A DNA stretch of 64,000 nt from Helcococcus ovis (GCF_004524775.2 NZ_CP119081.1:1426001-1490000); one strand, 5' to 3'; shown: positions 17,643 through 27,906, counted from the first letter of the stretch. Numbers and translations are program-made. The notes: generated by a model not told the origin, from the letters alone.

Positions 17643-18563
17643 TTATCGTGCATTTTGAGCGATATATCCAGCATAAACGGAAAATGCTAATATAAAAATA
17701 AAATAAACTATAAATACATAATCTGTAAATAAATTTTTTAAATATTTTTTCTCAGCTTTATCTATTTTTAGATTGTTTTTAAATTCATTTCTTCTTTTTT
17801 CTGTAAATAACTGCACTATAGCACTAAATCCTAAAATAATCAATATAATAGATAAAGTAACAATTTGCATTGATTGTAAACCGTAATTTGATGATAAAAA
17901 TCCTACAATTGCAACAATTAAATTATTTATTATGTGTAATATTAATGCATCTCTAAATGAATAAAAATATGCAACATATGTAAACACTAGTGCTAATCCA
18001 AATGTCCCTAACCCTTGAATTATGTTTAAATGAGAAAATGAAAATAATATAGACACCAAGAGTATGCTTGCTATTTTTCCATATTTTCTAGTTATATTCA
18101 AATAAAATCCCCTAAACTGCAATTCTTCAATTGCCGGTCCAAAAATTACAGCATAAATAAATAATGTTATATTTAAATTATTTTGAATTATTTTAGTAAC
18201 ATTTGGAGAAGGTATATTAAGCTTACTTACAACAAAATTAGTAAAAATACTAAATATTAAAGTTATAGCATAAGATAAACCTACAAAGAAAAATAAATCT
18301 TTTATACCGAAATATTTTTGTTTTTGACTTCTTAAATTCTCCAAAGATTTTTTGCCAACAAAGAAATATATTGGGATTATGCCTAAACCAACTATTGTTA
18401 TTTGTCTAATCCCTATATCCTGTATAAACCCCGTTAAAGAAGCTAAAATATTAATACTTAAAAAATATATCAAATACGAAAAAATTATTTTTCTATTTGC
18501 CTTCCTTGCTTCCACTAAGTTATAATTTTCATTTTCTAATAAATTTTCTAAATTATTTTCCAT
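17643..18563 (-). CDS. CPBP (CAAX/Abi) family intramembrane glutamic protease
   Basis: About 306 residues with roughly eight hydrophobic segments. Family motifs are EELQFRGFYLN (EExxxR, around residue 145), FSFSHL with a catalytic-type His, and HIINNLI near the end of the core. Members process or bind membrane proteins, and some serve in bacteriocin immunity. The start is ATG 18563, supported by AGGAG, although a TTG two codons earlier extends the frame. The function here cannot be narrowed. It lies 9 bp after ychF and is probably co-transcribed with it. Confidence 0.85.
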   Translation of the reverse strand: MENNLENLLENENYNLVEARKANRKIIFSYLIYFLSINILASLTGFIQDIGIRQITIVGLGIIPIYFFVGKKSLENLRSQKQKYFGIKDLFFFVGLSYAITLIFSIFTNFVVSKLNIPSPNVTKIIQNNLNITLFIYAVIFGPAIEELQFRGFYLNITRKYGKIASILLVSILFSFSHLNIIQGLGTFGLALVFTYVAYFYSFRDALILHIINNLIVAIVGFLSSNYGLQSMQIVTLSIILIILGFSAIVQLFTEKRRNEFKNNLKIDKAEKKYLKNLFTDYVFIVYFIFILAFSVYAGYIAQNAR

Positions 18564-18572
18564 TAACAACTC

Positions 18573-19670
18573 CTAAACATTGTGTCTAAAGTGAGTAATA
18601 TCACCATCTTGCATAATATAATCCTTACCCTCTAGTCTAACCTTACCAGCTTCTTTAGCTTTAGTCATTGAACCATCATAATTCATAAGTTCATCAAAGG
18701 AAATTATCTCCGCTCTAATAAATCCTCTAGATATATCCGAATGAATTTTACCAGCAGCATCAACAGCTTTTGTACCCTTTTTTATTGTCCAAGCTCTAGT
18801 TTCAATTTCCCCGGTGGTTATAAATGAAATTAATCCCAATAAATCATAACTTGCAATAATAAGTTTTTCTAAACCAGGTTTTTCTAGTCCAATCATTTCT
18901 AAGTAATCCTTCTTTTCTTCATCTTCCAGTGTCGAAATTTCAGCTTCAATTTTAGCTGAGATTACTACAACTTTGGCCTCTTCTGTCTTTGCAAATTCTC
19001 TAACTTGTTGCACATATGGATTTGATTGTCCATCATCAGCAACTTCTTCTTCAGATACATTTGCAACATATATTATAGGCTTTGTTGATAATAAATTATA
19101 TCCTTTTAATATTTTTTGTTCTTCTTGTGTCAAATCTAAAACTCTAGCACTTTTTCCTTCTTCTAAAGTTTTATATACTCTTTGTATCAACTCTAATTCA
19201 GCTTTTTTTTCCTTATCAGATTTAGCCAGTTTATTTAATCTATTCATAATATTTTCAAGCATATCCATATCAGAAAAAATAAGTTCTAAATTAATTGTTT
19301 CAATATCCTTCAACGGATTTACTTCACCATCTACATGAATTACATTAGGATCTTCAAAGCATCTTAAAACTTCAACGATAGCTTCTGATTCTCTAATATT
19401 CGCTAAAAACTTATTACCTAAACCTTCTCCCTTGCTAGCACCTCTAACAAGCCCGGCTATATCATAAAATTCTATATATGCAGATACGATTTTCTTTGAA
19501 TTATTTAATTCCGATAATTTTTCTAATCTATAATCCGGAACGTCTACAACCCCTACATTTGGTTCAATAGTTGTAAATGGATAATTAGCTGATTCCGCTC
19601 CTGCTTTTGTAATAGCATTAAAAAGTGTTGATTTGCCAACATTTGGCAATCCTACTATACCTAATTTCAT
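18573..19670 (-). CDS. ychF: Redox-regulated ATPase/GTPase YchF (OLA1 family)
   Basis: 365 residues, the typical size. The G1 motif is GLPNVGKSTLFNAIT. Switch and G3 segments are ANYPFTTIEPN and DIAGLVRGASKGEGLGN. The family-specific nucleotide motif, which favours ATP, is around YVANVSEE. The C-terminal TGS-like domain (TGEIETRAWTIKKG...GDITHFRHNV) ends as expected. YchF associates with ribosomes and stress responses. The gene is divergent from the HAD phosphatase gene, with a 110-bp gap between them. Confidence 0.96.
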   Translation of the reverse strand: MKLGIVGLPNVGKSTLFNAITKAGAESANYPFTTIEPNVGVVDVPDYRLEKLSELNNSKKIVSAYIEFYDIAGLVRGASKGEGLGNKFLANIRESEAIVEVLRCFEDPNVIHVDGEVNPLKDIETINLELIFSDMDMLENIMNRLNKLAKSDKEKKAELELIQRVYKTLEEGKSARVLDLTQEEQKILKGYNLLSTKPIIYVANVSEEEVADDGQSNPYVQQVREFAKTEEAKVVVISAKIEAEISTLEDEEKKDYLEMIGLEKPGLEKLIIASYDLLGLISFITTGEIETRAWTIKKGTKAVDAAGKIHSDISRGFIRAEIISFDELMNYDGSMTKAKEAGKVRLEGKDYIMQDGDITHFRHNV

Positions 19671-19780
19671 ATTTACCTAACCTTTCTATACCAAATAATT
19701 ATAACTTAAAATTTAAATAATTTGAAGATAAACCGACAATTTAATGTATAATTGATATATGAAAACTTTTTGGAGGAAAA

Positions 19781-20626
19781 ATGAATAAATTAAATATTAA
19801 AACTATAGCTTTAGACCTTGATGGTACATTACTAGATAATGAACATAATATTCAACCCAAAACTAAAAAAGCTTTAATCAAATTACACAATGAAGGGGTG
19901 AAAATTATATTAGCATCCGGTAGACCTGTGCTTGCAATGCTAAAATATGCTAAAGAGCTTGAATTGGATAAAAATAATGGAATTATAATTTCCAACAATG
20001 GTGCAATAGCTTATGATGTAGCAAATAATAAATTAATTTATGAAACACCTTTATCTAAAGAACTTGTTTATGAAGTTTTAGATTATGTAGAAAATAAAAA
20101 AATATATCCAATGATTAATAGGGATGAATATATGTATGTTGAAGATGTTTACAATGCTGTTGTTGATACCGGAAATTTAGGTAAAGGAAGGATAAATGTT
20201 ATTGAATGGGAAGCAAGAAATGGTGGATTTTTACTTCAAGAAGTAAAATCATTAAAAAATTTTGTAGATTTCAATATAAATAAAATCCTTACAATAATGG
20301 AGCCAAAATACCTTGATGATGCAAAAGCAGAGATAACTGAAAAATTTAAAGATAAACTTTATGTAGCTCAAACGTCACCATTCTTTCTAGAATACATGAG
20401 TTTAGGAGTAAGCAAAGCAAATGCTCTCGAAAAATTAGGTATCAAAAGTGAAACTTTATTATCTTTCGGTGACAGTTCAAATGACAAGGAAATGGTCGAA
20501 TATGCTAAATACGGAGTTGCTATGGGAAATGGTAAAGAAGAAGTTAAAAATGCAGCTGTCCATGTTACTGATGACAATAATAACGAAGGAATTTTCAAGG
20601 CATTAAAACATTTTGGATTAATTTAA
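19781..20626 (+). CDS. Cof-type HAD-superfamily hydrolase
   Basis: 281 residues. HAD motif I is ALDLDGTLLDNE (residues 11-22), motif II is ILASGR, and motif IV is LLSFGDSSNDKEMVEYAKYGVAMGN near the C-terminus. The C2-type cap between them marks the Cof/YidA group, which dephosphorylates small phosphorylated metabolites such as sugar phosphates. The substrate cannot be assigned. GGAGG precedes the ATG. It is one of the few plus-strand genes here. A weak inverted repeat near 20631-20658 may end its transcript. Confidence 0.9.
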   Translation: MNKLNIKTIALDLDGTLLDNEHNIQPKTKKALIKLHNEGVKIILASGRPVLAMLKYAKELELDKNNGIIISNNGAIAYDVANNKLIYETPLSKELVYEVLDYVENKKIYPMINRDEYMYVEDVYNAVVDTGNLGKGRINVIEWEARNGGFLLQEVKSLKNFVDFNINKILTIMEPKYLDDAKAEITEKFKDKLYVAQTSPFFLEYMSLGVSKANALEKLGIKSETLLSFGDSSNDKEMVEYAKYGVAMGNGKEEVKNAAVHVTDDNNNEGIFKALKHFGLI

Positions 20627-20810
20627 ATAAAAATTTGTAAAATTAATTGTTACAATTTAAATACAAAATCACATCACATATGTTTGACAACTCCAGAATT
20701 TTTATTTTTCATCATTCAACTATTTCAAGAAATCTTATAAAGATGGGTTCTTTAAAAGGGGCTGTTGCATAATAACATAAAAATAATTATTCAATGGCTC
20801 TTTTTCTTTT

Positions 20811-21708
20811 TTATGTAGATATTGATATTACTTGATTGGATTTAGATTCATAGCTATCGCCATTAAATTTATCTCGGTTACTATAATTTATACCTTCTAA
20901 TGAAGTTATGTTTTCTAAATAATTTAACCTGTATTTCTCAAATATTTCTGTAAAATATAGCGATTTTGTCTTAAATCCATCTTTGTTCCAATCAAAACAT
21001 TTATATACTTTAGATGTTGAAATATAGCCGCTTTTCTTTACTCTTTTTTTATCTTTTATTCTTACAAACAAATCACCATCTTTACTTTCATAACTGTCTG
21101 TCTCTTTGTTATCGATTAAACTTTCTCTAAATTTCAAATCTTATTTATATTTTCTAGTTTTTGATATCTCATAGTTTGAAGGCTTTATGAAGGCTCTTAA
21201 ATTTTATGACTGATTTTTTCCAAACAAAAATATATTTATTGGAATTGGCTTCAATTTTAGTACCATCTATGTATATGCTTGAAGCATCAATAAAGTCATT
21301 TTCTAACAAATACTGATTATTTAAATAAATTATTTTCTCAACGAAAGGTGCTAATTTATTTCTAAATCTATTTATTGTCGAATGATCAGGTGATTTTTTT
21401 CCTTCAAGAAGGTACAAAATTCTTAAGTCATATTTACACATTTTCTCTATTTCTCTAGAAGTTCTAACTCCTTCTGAGTAGCAGTAGATTAGAATCTTAA
21501 ACATTGTAATAGGATCAACTAATGTTTTTCTCCCTTTAACGGAGTATGCATCTACTATGAAACTTAAATCTATCTACTCAACTAATTTTCGCAAAACCAA
21601 AAGCTTTAAATCACTTTCAACAACAATATCTAGATTAAAATCCATTTTTAATTGAATTTCTCCATGCTTTAGGTTAGAATTAAACACAGATAAAGTATTG
21701 TATGTCAT
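20811..21708 (-). pseudogene. IS1182-family transposase, degenerate
   Basis: Reading from ATG 21708, the frame runs 44 codons (MTYNTLSVF...) to an in-frame TAG at 21576-21574. It then continues in the same frame through MFKILIYCYSEGVRTSREIEK and KSPDHSTINRFRNKL, typical of the N-terminal IS1182 transposase region, to IDGTKIEANSNKY. It stops near 21169, where the central catalytic core should start. A further frameshifted piece at 21137-20811 may be the remainder. Nonsense codon, frameshift and missing core make an inactive gene. Confidence 0.8.
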
Positions 21709-21724
21709 AAAACTATTTTATCAC

Positions 21725-21760
21725 AAAAAGCCCTGAACGGTTAGAATTCAGGGCTTTTTT
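21725..21760 (-). terminator. Terminator hairpin inside the IS end
   Basis: AAAAAGCCCTGAA and TTCAGGGCTTTTTT form a strong hairpin with T runs on both strands. It lies between the IS end and the transposase start, where such elements commonly block read-through transcription into the transposase. Confidence 0.8.
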
Positions 21761-21825
21761 GATACATTTATTAAATTATTTTAATTTAAAGAGGCTATTT
21801 TGCAACAACCCCTTTCAAAGAACTA

Positions 21826-22173
21826 TTAATAATCATAATATTTTTCTACTATTTCATTTGGATTTAACACTATATCGAAATTAAAATGTATAAATTGTTG
21901 ATATAATTCTGTTCCATTTTCTAAATTTAAATCATTATATAATATATCATAACCCAATACAAACAGTATTTTTTCTTTTACTATCTCTCCAAATTCATTC
22001 GTATATTCTAATTCTTTTATACTACCTTCTGTAATTTTCTTTATATATTCATTATTAACCTCATCAAATATGCCAATTTCAAAATTAATTTTACAATAAT
22101 ATATTTTTTCCATATATGATAAAATTTGTTCATTTATATAATTAGCGACCAATACTTTAACTGTTATATTCAT
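21826..22173 (-). CDS. Small acidic protein, candidate orphan immunity protein
   Basis: 115 residues with no recognised family, no signal peptide and no membrane segment. It is acidic and rich in Ile, Asn, Glu and Tyr. The ATG lies 9 bp after the stop of a decayed polymorphic-toxin C-terminus, the usual place for an immunity gene. Its stop codon is only 2 bp from the end of the IS1182-like element, so the original 3' end may have been replaced by the insertion. The immunity role is inferred from position alone. Confidence 0.5.
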   Translation of the reverse strand: MNITVKVLVANYINEQILSYMEKIYYCKINFEIGIFDEVNNEYIKKITEGSIKELEYTNEFGEIVKEKILFVLGYDILYNDLNLENGTELYQQFIHFNFDIVLNPNEIVEKYYDY

Positions 22174-22182
22174 AACTTATTC

Positions 22183-22565
22183 TCATTTCCTAAATCTGCC
22201 ATCCCTTAGAAGCTTCAAAGCTTTTCTTGCGTTTGCATTCCTCTAGATGCAGCATTCATTATTTCTTAAATTGTTTTATATAAAAACTCAGATGGGAATT
22301 CTCTTCTAATTCTAGCTTTTCTAAATTTAGAAATTATTTCATCAGCGGTCATCGAAATACTTTCTTCCTCAACATTATTATTTTTGAAATAATTAACCAC
22401 TTGATTATACAACCAAGTTCCTGTTTTTATTGCAGCGTCTCCTATTATAATAACTCCCGCAACTGTTATTACTACTTTTCCAATACCTGGAATCCAATAT
22501 GTGCCAGCTAAACTTTTCCAAATTATTGATGTATCGCTATATGCTTTTACAAAAATATTATTATC
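22183..22565 (-). pseudogene. C-terminal remnant of a polymorphic (contact-type) toxin
   Basis: Translating the minus strand from 22565 gives an open stretch of about 95 codons with no start. It contains WIPGIGKVVITVAGV, a pre-toxin-like glycine segment, and then KFRKARIRREFPSEFL. The frame then breaks with TAA right after FLYKTI. It continues as EIMNAASRGMQT, shifts frame, and ends ARKALKLLRDGRFRK plus stop at 22183. The pattern RIRREFPSEFL...T.EEI...A..G...A.KALKLL.D.RF.K is a common C-terminal domain of secreted polymorphic toxins. The N-terminal part is gone. One nonsense codon and one frameshift make it inactive. Confidence 0.65.
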
Positions 22566-22595
22566 TTACAGTAATAGTTTATCTAAAAAATTATA

Positions 22596-24293
22596 TTATT
22601 TAATTTTATTGTTATCTAAGCTTTCTAAGTAAGCTTCTAACTTTGGAACAATATATTCAAATGTTTCTGCTTGAAATGGATTTTTTAGTCCAACATGTTT
22701 AATAATTTCTTTTGTACCTAAACTTCCTCCTAACTTACACAATTCCAAATATTTACTCCATGCTTCTTCGTGGTTTTCCATATCTAAAACAAAAAATTGG
22801 AACGCATTGATTTGAGCAATTGTGTAATCTAAATAGTAGAATGGTGATTGATAAACATGCATTTGGGCTTGCCATCTTCTACCAGATTCCATATAGTGAT
22901 TGTCTGCATAATCAATATGTGGAGAATATTTCTTTTCAATTTCTCTAAATTTGGCATTTCTTTCTTCCGGCGTTGCTGTAGGATTGTCATATACCCATTC
23001 TTGGAATTCATCAATTGATGCTCCGTATGGTAAGAATTTTAACGCCCCAACAACGTGGTTGTAGTAATATTTTTCTGTATCTTCACCGAAAAACGCTTCC
23101 ATCCATGGATGTGTAAAGAATTCCATACTCATTGAGTGTGTTTCCATGATTTCCATGCAAGCACCTCTGTTTTCAACAGGATGTACATTTCTTGTTACAT
23201 AACCTTGGAATGCATGTCCTGCTTCATGAGTTAAAACATCAACATCATGTGCTGTACCATTAAAGTTTGCAAATATAAATGGTAATCCGATTACATCTAA
23301 TGAAGTCATATAGCCACCTGGTGCTTTACCATCAGTAGAAGATAAATGCATCATTTCATTATCAATCATTGCACTGAAAAATTCATCAGTTTCTGAAGAT
23401 AATTCTTTATACATTTTTTGAGCTTCTTTTACAAGTTTTTCTTCATCTCCTTTTGGAGTTGGATTTCCTGATAAGAATTCTAATCCCAAATCATAGTATT
23501 TTAATTGATCTACACCGATTCTTTCTTTTTGTTCTTCATAAAATTTTCTTGTTAATGGAACTATATATTTTAAAATTTGTTCTCTGTAATTTTTAGCGTC
23601 TTCTCTATTCCAATCAGTTCTACCAAATTCTCTATATGCAACGTCAAGATATGATTTAAATCCTAACTTTGTAGCAATTTCATGTCTGATTTTTACTAGT
23701 TGATCATAAATATTGTCAAACTGATCTTTCCTTTCATCAAACCATTTTGATGTAGCTTCTGATGCTGCCTTTCTAACTTCTCTATCTTCTGATTGCTTGT
23801 ATGGAACCATTTTTGATAAATTTAATTTTTTTCCATCAAATTCAATTTCTGCAGTACCCATTAATTTTTGGTATTCAACAGATAATTTTGACTCTTTAAC
23901 TTTATCTTCCATAATTTCAGGTTTAAATATATCCTTTTGTAGTTGATCTTTTTTTGTAATATTTTTACCAAATCTTTCTTCATATTCATTTCTAAATGGA
24001 GAATCTAATCTAATATTTTTTAATTTATTATCCAGTTGTGAAAATCTAGGTAAAACTTCATTAAAAGCCTCTACTTCTTTTTCATAAAATTCGTCTCTTG
24101 TATCGATTGAATTTCTAACATACGCAATTGTATAATCTTGCGAAAATTGACAGGAAATATCTTCAATATTTTTTAATGCATCAAAATATTCTTCACTTGT
24201 TGTTGAATTCTTAGCTTCCTCCATGTATTTATCTAAATCTGATAATACTTTTTCAAAATCAGGTCTTGTATATTTTATATCCTTAAACTTCAT
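22596..24293 (-). CDS. M3-family oligoendopeptidase
   Basis: 565 residues. The zinc-binding HExxH motif is in DVDVLTHEAGHAFQGY, and the downstream Glu ligand lies in the following helix (CMEIMETHSMSMEFFTHPW). The overall match is to M3 oligoendopeptidases of the PepF/YjhD-like group. These are cytoplasmic enzymes that cut short peptides after uptake. The gene overlaps the end of the upstream metallophosphatase gene by 11 bp, so they are co-transcribed. A second, more typical PepF lies at 26161-27906. Confidence 0.9.
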   Translation of the reverse strand: MKFKDIKYTRPDFEKVLSDLDKYMEEAKNSTTSEEYFDALKNIEDISCQFSQDYTIAYVRNSIDTRDEFYEKEVEAFNEVLPRFSQLDNKLKNIRLDSPFRNEYEERFGKNITKKDQLQKDIFKPEIMEDKVKESKLSVEYQKLMGTAEIEFDGKKLNLSKMVPYKQSEDREVRKAASEATSKWFDERKDQFDNIYDQLVKIRHEIATKLGFKSYLDVAYREFGRTDWNREDAKNYREQILKYIVPLTRKFYEEQKERIGVDQLKYYDLGLEFLSGNPTPKGDEEKLVKEAQKMYKELSSETDEFFSAMIDNEMMHLSSTDGKAPGGYMTSLDVIGLPFIFANFNGTAHDVDVLTHEAGHAFQGYVTRNVHPVENRGACMEIMETHSMSMEFFTHPWMEAFFGEDTEKYYYNHVVGALKFLPYGASIDEFQEWVYDNPTATPEERNAKFREIEKKYSPHIDYADNHYMESGRRWQAQMHVYQSPFYYLDYTIAQINAFQFFVLDMENHEEAWSKYLELCKLGGSLGTKEIIKHVGLKNPFQAETFEYIVPKLEAYLESLDNNKIK

Positions 24294-26103
24294 AACTACC
24301 TCTTTTTATTTCGTTTAATATTTCTCTTAGTATTAAATCTTCATTAAAATCGTATTTTTCTTTCAATTTTTCTATTTGATATTTTTCTAATTTTTCATTT
24401 AAATTTAATGGCCTTGCAAAATCTGTTTTTCCATTTTCTAGCTTATATAATAATAAACTTCCCTCATTGATAAGATTTATAGCAAACTTTCTTAATTCAT
24501 CATTGGAATTATTTAACAAAACATTCCATCTTTTTATATTTTTAGGAACATATAATTTATTTGGGAGTAATCCAATATATCTAACTGAAAGATTTCTTAT
24601 TGTCCCTCTTACATTTAAGCTTTTATCTGTAATTGAACTGCTTATAGGTGACATCTTTAATCCGCTTAAAGGCCCATTTAATGATATTAAATAATCCATT
24701 CTGTATTTATTTATACCAAGCTTCAATATTTCATCATCTGAGATTTCTGTATCATCCATTTTCCTTAGATTTTTTATCCTATTTCCTTCATCTTCATTTA
24801 AGTCAATATCGTATTTTATATTTCCAAAAATATCAAATGTAGAATACTTAAATTTAATTCTTTCAGGATTAAAAGAAATGTTAATATCATCAGGGTAAAA
24901 CTTATTGAATACTCCTGCTGACCATTCAATATATTTCTTTAAATCAGATCCCAAAATGTTATATATAGAAATTTCCCCTCCGGAATAACTATATGAATTA
25001 TTTATATTTTTTCGCTTAATCTCTCCTTTTAGAATCACTGGATACGGGTTATCTAAATGAATTGATACTACGTCAGCACCACTATAATCAAGCATTACGT
25101 CCAAAAAGAAATCTGTAACTTTCGTTTGAGCAACTCTTGTTTGAGCTATCCCTTTGACATCATCATTTTCAGATAAATCCTCTGAAGTATACCCTATAAA
25201 CTCATTTGCTCTTTCTCTCAATTCTTTATGATATTGAGCTAAGATATCTTCAATTTCCTCATCAGATTCTATTTCATCATCAATTTTTATAATTGATGGT
25301 CTTATATCTTCTAATTTTTTACTATCTATATCAAAAGTTAAATCCAACCTGCTTAAACCTTCAGCATGATACCCTGGTTCAAGAAAAATTGTATTATTTA
25401 TCTTTTTGTTAATAATTTGATGCATATGCCCACCAAAAATCGCATCAATTTTTTCCGCACCTTTTACATTATTTAATAAGTCAATAATACCGGTATTTTC
25501 AATGTCATTTTCATTAAAATCACCCATATGGAACAACCCTATCAAAGCGTCACATTCTCCCACTTCTTTCAGAAGTCTTTCAAGCTCAAAATCTGCATCT
25601 ATTACGTCAAAATTTTTTAAATTACCACGTTTAGCTTCAAATTTTCTAACTAAAGGTGTATTTAAACTGACAAATCCAATTCTGATACCTTTAATATTTT
25701 TATAATATACACCATTCATAAATCTCATAGTATTTTTCTTTCTATAGAGATTTCCCATCATTGAAACTCCATTAAATTGTCTAACTACATCAATTAAATG
25801 ATCCATTCCAAAGTTAAATTCATGATTTCCCATATTATAAATTTCATATTTCATTTTATTTATAACTTCAATACCCGGATATTTTTCTCGATTAATAAAA
25901 TATTCAGCACTATTACCTTGAATTAAGTCTCCATTGTCCATCAATACAACATATTCATTTTCTTTTTTCAAAGATTTAACGTATGTTGAAACTCTTGATA
26001 ATCCTCCCTTTTTAGAATATTCATCTTTAGAATAATCCCAGGGCATATAATATCCATGAACATCACTAGTACACAATAGAGTTACTTTTAGTTTATTTTT
26101 CAT
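24283..26103 (-). CDS. 5'-nucleotidase/UshA-like metallophosphatase, cytoplasmic type
   Basis: 606 residues. The calcineurin-like metal-binding motifs are in order: TSDVHGYY (residues 12-19), MDNGDLIQGN, YNMGNHEFNFG, LFHMGD and FGGHMHQ. The C-terminal 5'-nucleotidase domain follows with SGGEISIYNILGSDLKKYIEWS. Relatives hydrolyse nucleotides, UDP-sugars or 2',3'-cyclic nucleotides, usually outside the cell. This protein lacks a signal peptide and a wall anchor, so it probably works in the cytoplasm. Substrate unassigned. GGGGA precedes the ATG. Confidence 0.87.
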   Translation of the reverse strand: MKNKLKVTLLCTSDVHGYYMPWDYSKDEYSKKGGLSRVSTYVKSLKKENEYVVLMDNGDLIQGNSAEYFINREKYPGIEVINKMKYEIYNMGNHEFNFGMDHLIDVVRQFNGVSMMGNLYRKKNTMRFMNGVYYKNIKGIRIGFVSLNTPLVRKFEAKRGNLKNFDVIDADFELERLLKEVGECDALIGLFHMGDFNENDIENTGIIDLLNNVKGAEKIDAIFGGHMHQIINKKINNTIFLEPGYHAEGLSRLDLTFDIDSKKLEDIRPSIIKIDDEIESDEEIEDILAQYHKELRERANEFIGYTSEDLSENDDVKGIAQTRVAQTKVTDFFLDVMLDYSGADVVSIHLDNPYPVILKGEIKRKNINNSYSYSGGEISIYNILGSDLKKYIEWSAGVFNKFYPDDINISFNPERIKFKYSTFDIFGNIKYDIDLNEDEGNRIKNLRKMDDTEISDDEILKLGINKYRMDYLISLNGPLSGLKMSPISSSITDKSLNVRGTIRNLSVRYIGLLPNKLYVPKNIKRWNVLLNNSNDELRKFAINLINEGSLLLYKLENGKTDFARPLNLNEKLEKYQIEKLKEKYDFNEDLILREILNEIKRGSYEV

Positions 26104-26160
26104 ATTTCCCCAAAAGTCTAATTACTAAATTTTAATTATTTTTAGTAATTCTTTAATTTT

Positions 26161-27906
26161 TTACTTTATCAATTTATCTAATTTATCAACTAATTCTCTA
26201 AATGTTTCTAGAGATTTATTAACTGTTTCAGGATTTGACATATCAACTCCTGCAATCTTTAATTGTTCAATTGGGAAATGATTATCCCCATCTTTTAAGA
26301 ATTTAATATAATTTTCTCTGGCATTTTCAACACCTTCTAATACTCTTCTTACTAAAATTGAAGATGCTGTAAATCCGATAGCATATTTATATACATAAAA
26401 ATTTGAATAAAAGTGAGGTATTCTCATCCATTCATAAGCTATTTCTTCATCTGATACCATTGAATCTCCAAAATATTTCTTATTTAATTCAAAGTAAATA
26501 TTTGAAAAATCATCTTTTGTCAATACTTCGCCATTTTCAATCTTATGATGAACATCTCTTTCAAATTCAGCAAACATAGTTTGTCTAAATACTGTTGACT
26601 TATAGTTATTTACATAAAAATCTGTTAAGTATAATAATTCTTCTTCACTTTCAGCTTTTTTCATTAATAAATCTAATAATAATGCTTCATTAAATGTTGA
26701 TGCTACTTCTGCAACGAAAATTGTATACCCTGAATGTAAGAAGTCATTTGTGGATCTATCATAATAACTGTGTAATGAATGTCCCATTTCATGTGCTAAT
26801 GTAAATACACTACTTAATGTGCCATCAAAATTCAATAGTATAAATGGTTTTGTATCATAGGAACCTGATGAATACGCTCCATTTCTCTTTCCAGGTCTTG
26901 GTTCAACATCAATCCAATTTTCTTCAAAAGCTTTTTTATAGTTATTTACGTATTCTTCCCCCATTGGTTTAACTGATTCTATAACTAATTCTTTAGCTTC
27001 CTCAAAAGTATATTTCTTTTCAAATTTACTTGTCATCGGCATATATACATCATACATATGTTGTTCATCCAACCCTAATGCTCTTTTCTTAATTTCATAA
27101 TATTTGTGTAAATATGGTAAATTAGTATGTATTGATTCAACCAAAGCATCATAAACTTGAGTACTTACATCATCTCTATACAAAAACATTTCTCTTATGG
27201 AGTTATATTTTCTTAATTTTGAAATTTTACCCAATCCATCAATATGTGAATAATAGGATTGAGCTATTGTGTTTCCGTATTGATTATATGTATCATAAAA
27301 CTTCTTAAATGATTCTTTTCTCAATTCTCTATTTTCATCCATTTGAGTATTTACAAAATTTATATTTGTAAGTTGCTTATCAAATTTTTCTAAATATGGA
27401 AATTTCATATCAGTATTAGTTAAAAAATAATACAAATTTGCTGATGTTCTTAATGTTGAACTTAATGAGCTCATTATCAATTCTTCTTTATCTGATAATG
27501 TATGAGCTTTATATCTAAAAATTTTATTTAAATATACATCATAGGCTTTTAACTCTTCTTTATTCTTCAATTCTTCTATTTCTTGTTTATCTAAAGACAA
27601 TAAAAGAGGGGTTAAAAATGCGAATACTGTTGAAATTTTTGAGTTTAAATTAGAAACTTCCTTATCTAATTTTTGAAAATTAGATACATTTGAATCCTCA
27701 TCTTTTTTCATATGTGAATATGCTGCCAGTTTATATAATAATCTTGAAATTTCAACATCCTTTTGTAATAATTTTACTAAATTTTTTTTAGGTTCTTCTT
27801 TCAATGATTTAACTTCTTCCAATAATTTTTCAATATTTTTTATTTCATCTCTTGCTAAATCATCGTTTGAATAAATTGATTCCAAATCCCATCTTAATTT
27901 TTCCAT
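26161..27906 (-). CDS. pepF: Oligoendopeptidase F
   Basis: 581 residues, close to typical PepF. The zinc motif is FTLAHEMGHSLHSYYDRS, followed by FVAEVASTFNEALL with the third ligand Glu. The N-terminal helical cap and the YKYAIGFTASSILVRRVLEG tail also fit. It degrades imported peptides of roughly 7-17 residues. AGGAGG precedes the ATG, and the gene follows the response regulator by 8 bp, implying joint transcription. Confidence 0.94.
   Translation of the reverse strand: MEKLRWDLESIYSNDDLARDEIKNIEKLLEEVKSLKEEPKKNLVKLLQKDVEISRLLYKLAAYSHMKKDEDSNVSNFQKLDKEVSNLNSKISTVFAFLTPLLLSLDKQEIEELKNKEELKAYDVYLNKIFRYKAHTLSDKEELIMSSLSSTLRTSANLYYFLTNTDMKFPYLEKFDKQLTNINFVNTQMDENRELRKESFKKFYDTYNQYGNTIAQSYYSHIDGLGKISKLRKYNSIREMFLYRDDVSTQVYDALVESIHTNLPYLHKYYEIKKRALGLDEQHMYDVYMPMTSKFEKKYTFEEAKELVIESVKPMGEEYVNNYKKAFEENWIDVEPRPGKRNGAYSSGSYDTKPFILLNFDGTLSSVFTLAHEMGHSLHSYYDRSTNDFLHSGYTIFVAEVASTFNEALLLDLLMKKAESEEELLYLTDFYVNNYKSTVFRQTMFAEFERDVHHKIENGEVLTKDDFSNIYFELNKKYFGDSMVSDEEIAYEWMRIPHFYSNFYVYKYAIGFTASSILVRRVLEGVENARENYIKFLKDGDNHFPIEQLKIAGVDMSNPETVNKSLETFRELVDKLDKLIK

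Larger units (their letters stand above)
20747..21823 (-). mobile_element. Decayed IS1182-like insertion sequence (internally deleted)
   Basis: The ends carry matching terminal inverted repeats of about 27 bp: GTTCTTTAAAAGGGGCTGTT at 20747 and, on the other strand, GTTCTTTGAAAGGGGTTGTT from 21823. Both then continue into GCA and an AT-rich stretch. The remaining 1.08 kb is shorter than a complete IS1182-family element of about 1.6 kb. It holds pieces of one transposase gene. No clear target-site duplication was recognised. Confidence 0.75.
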
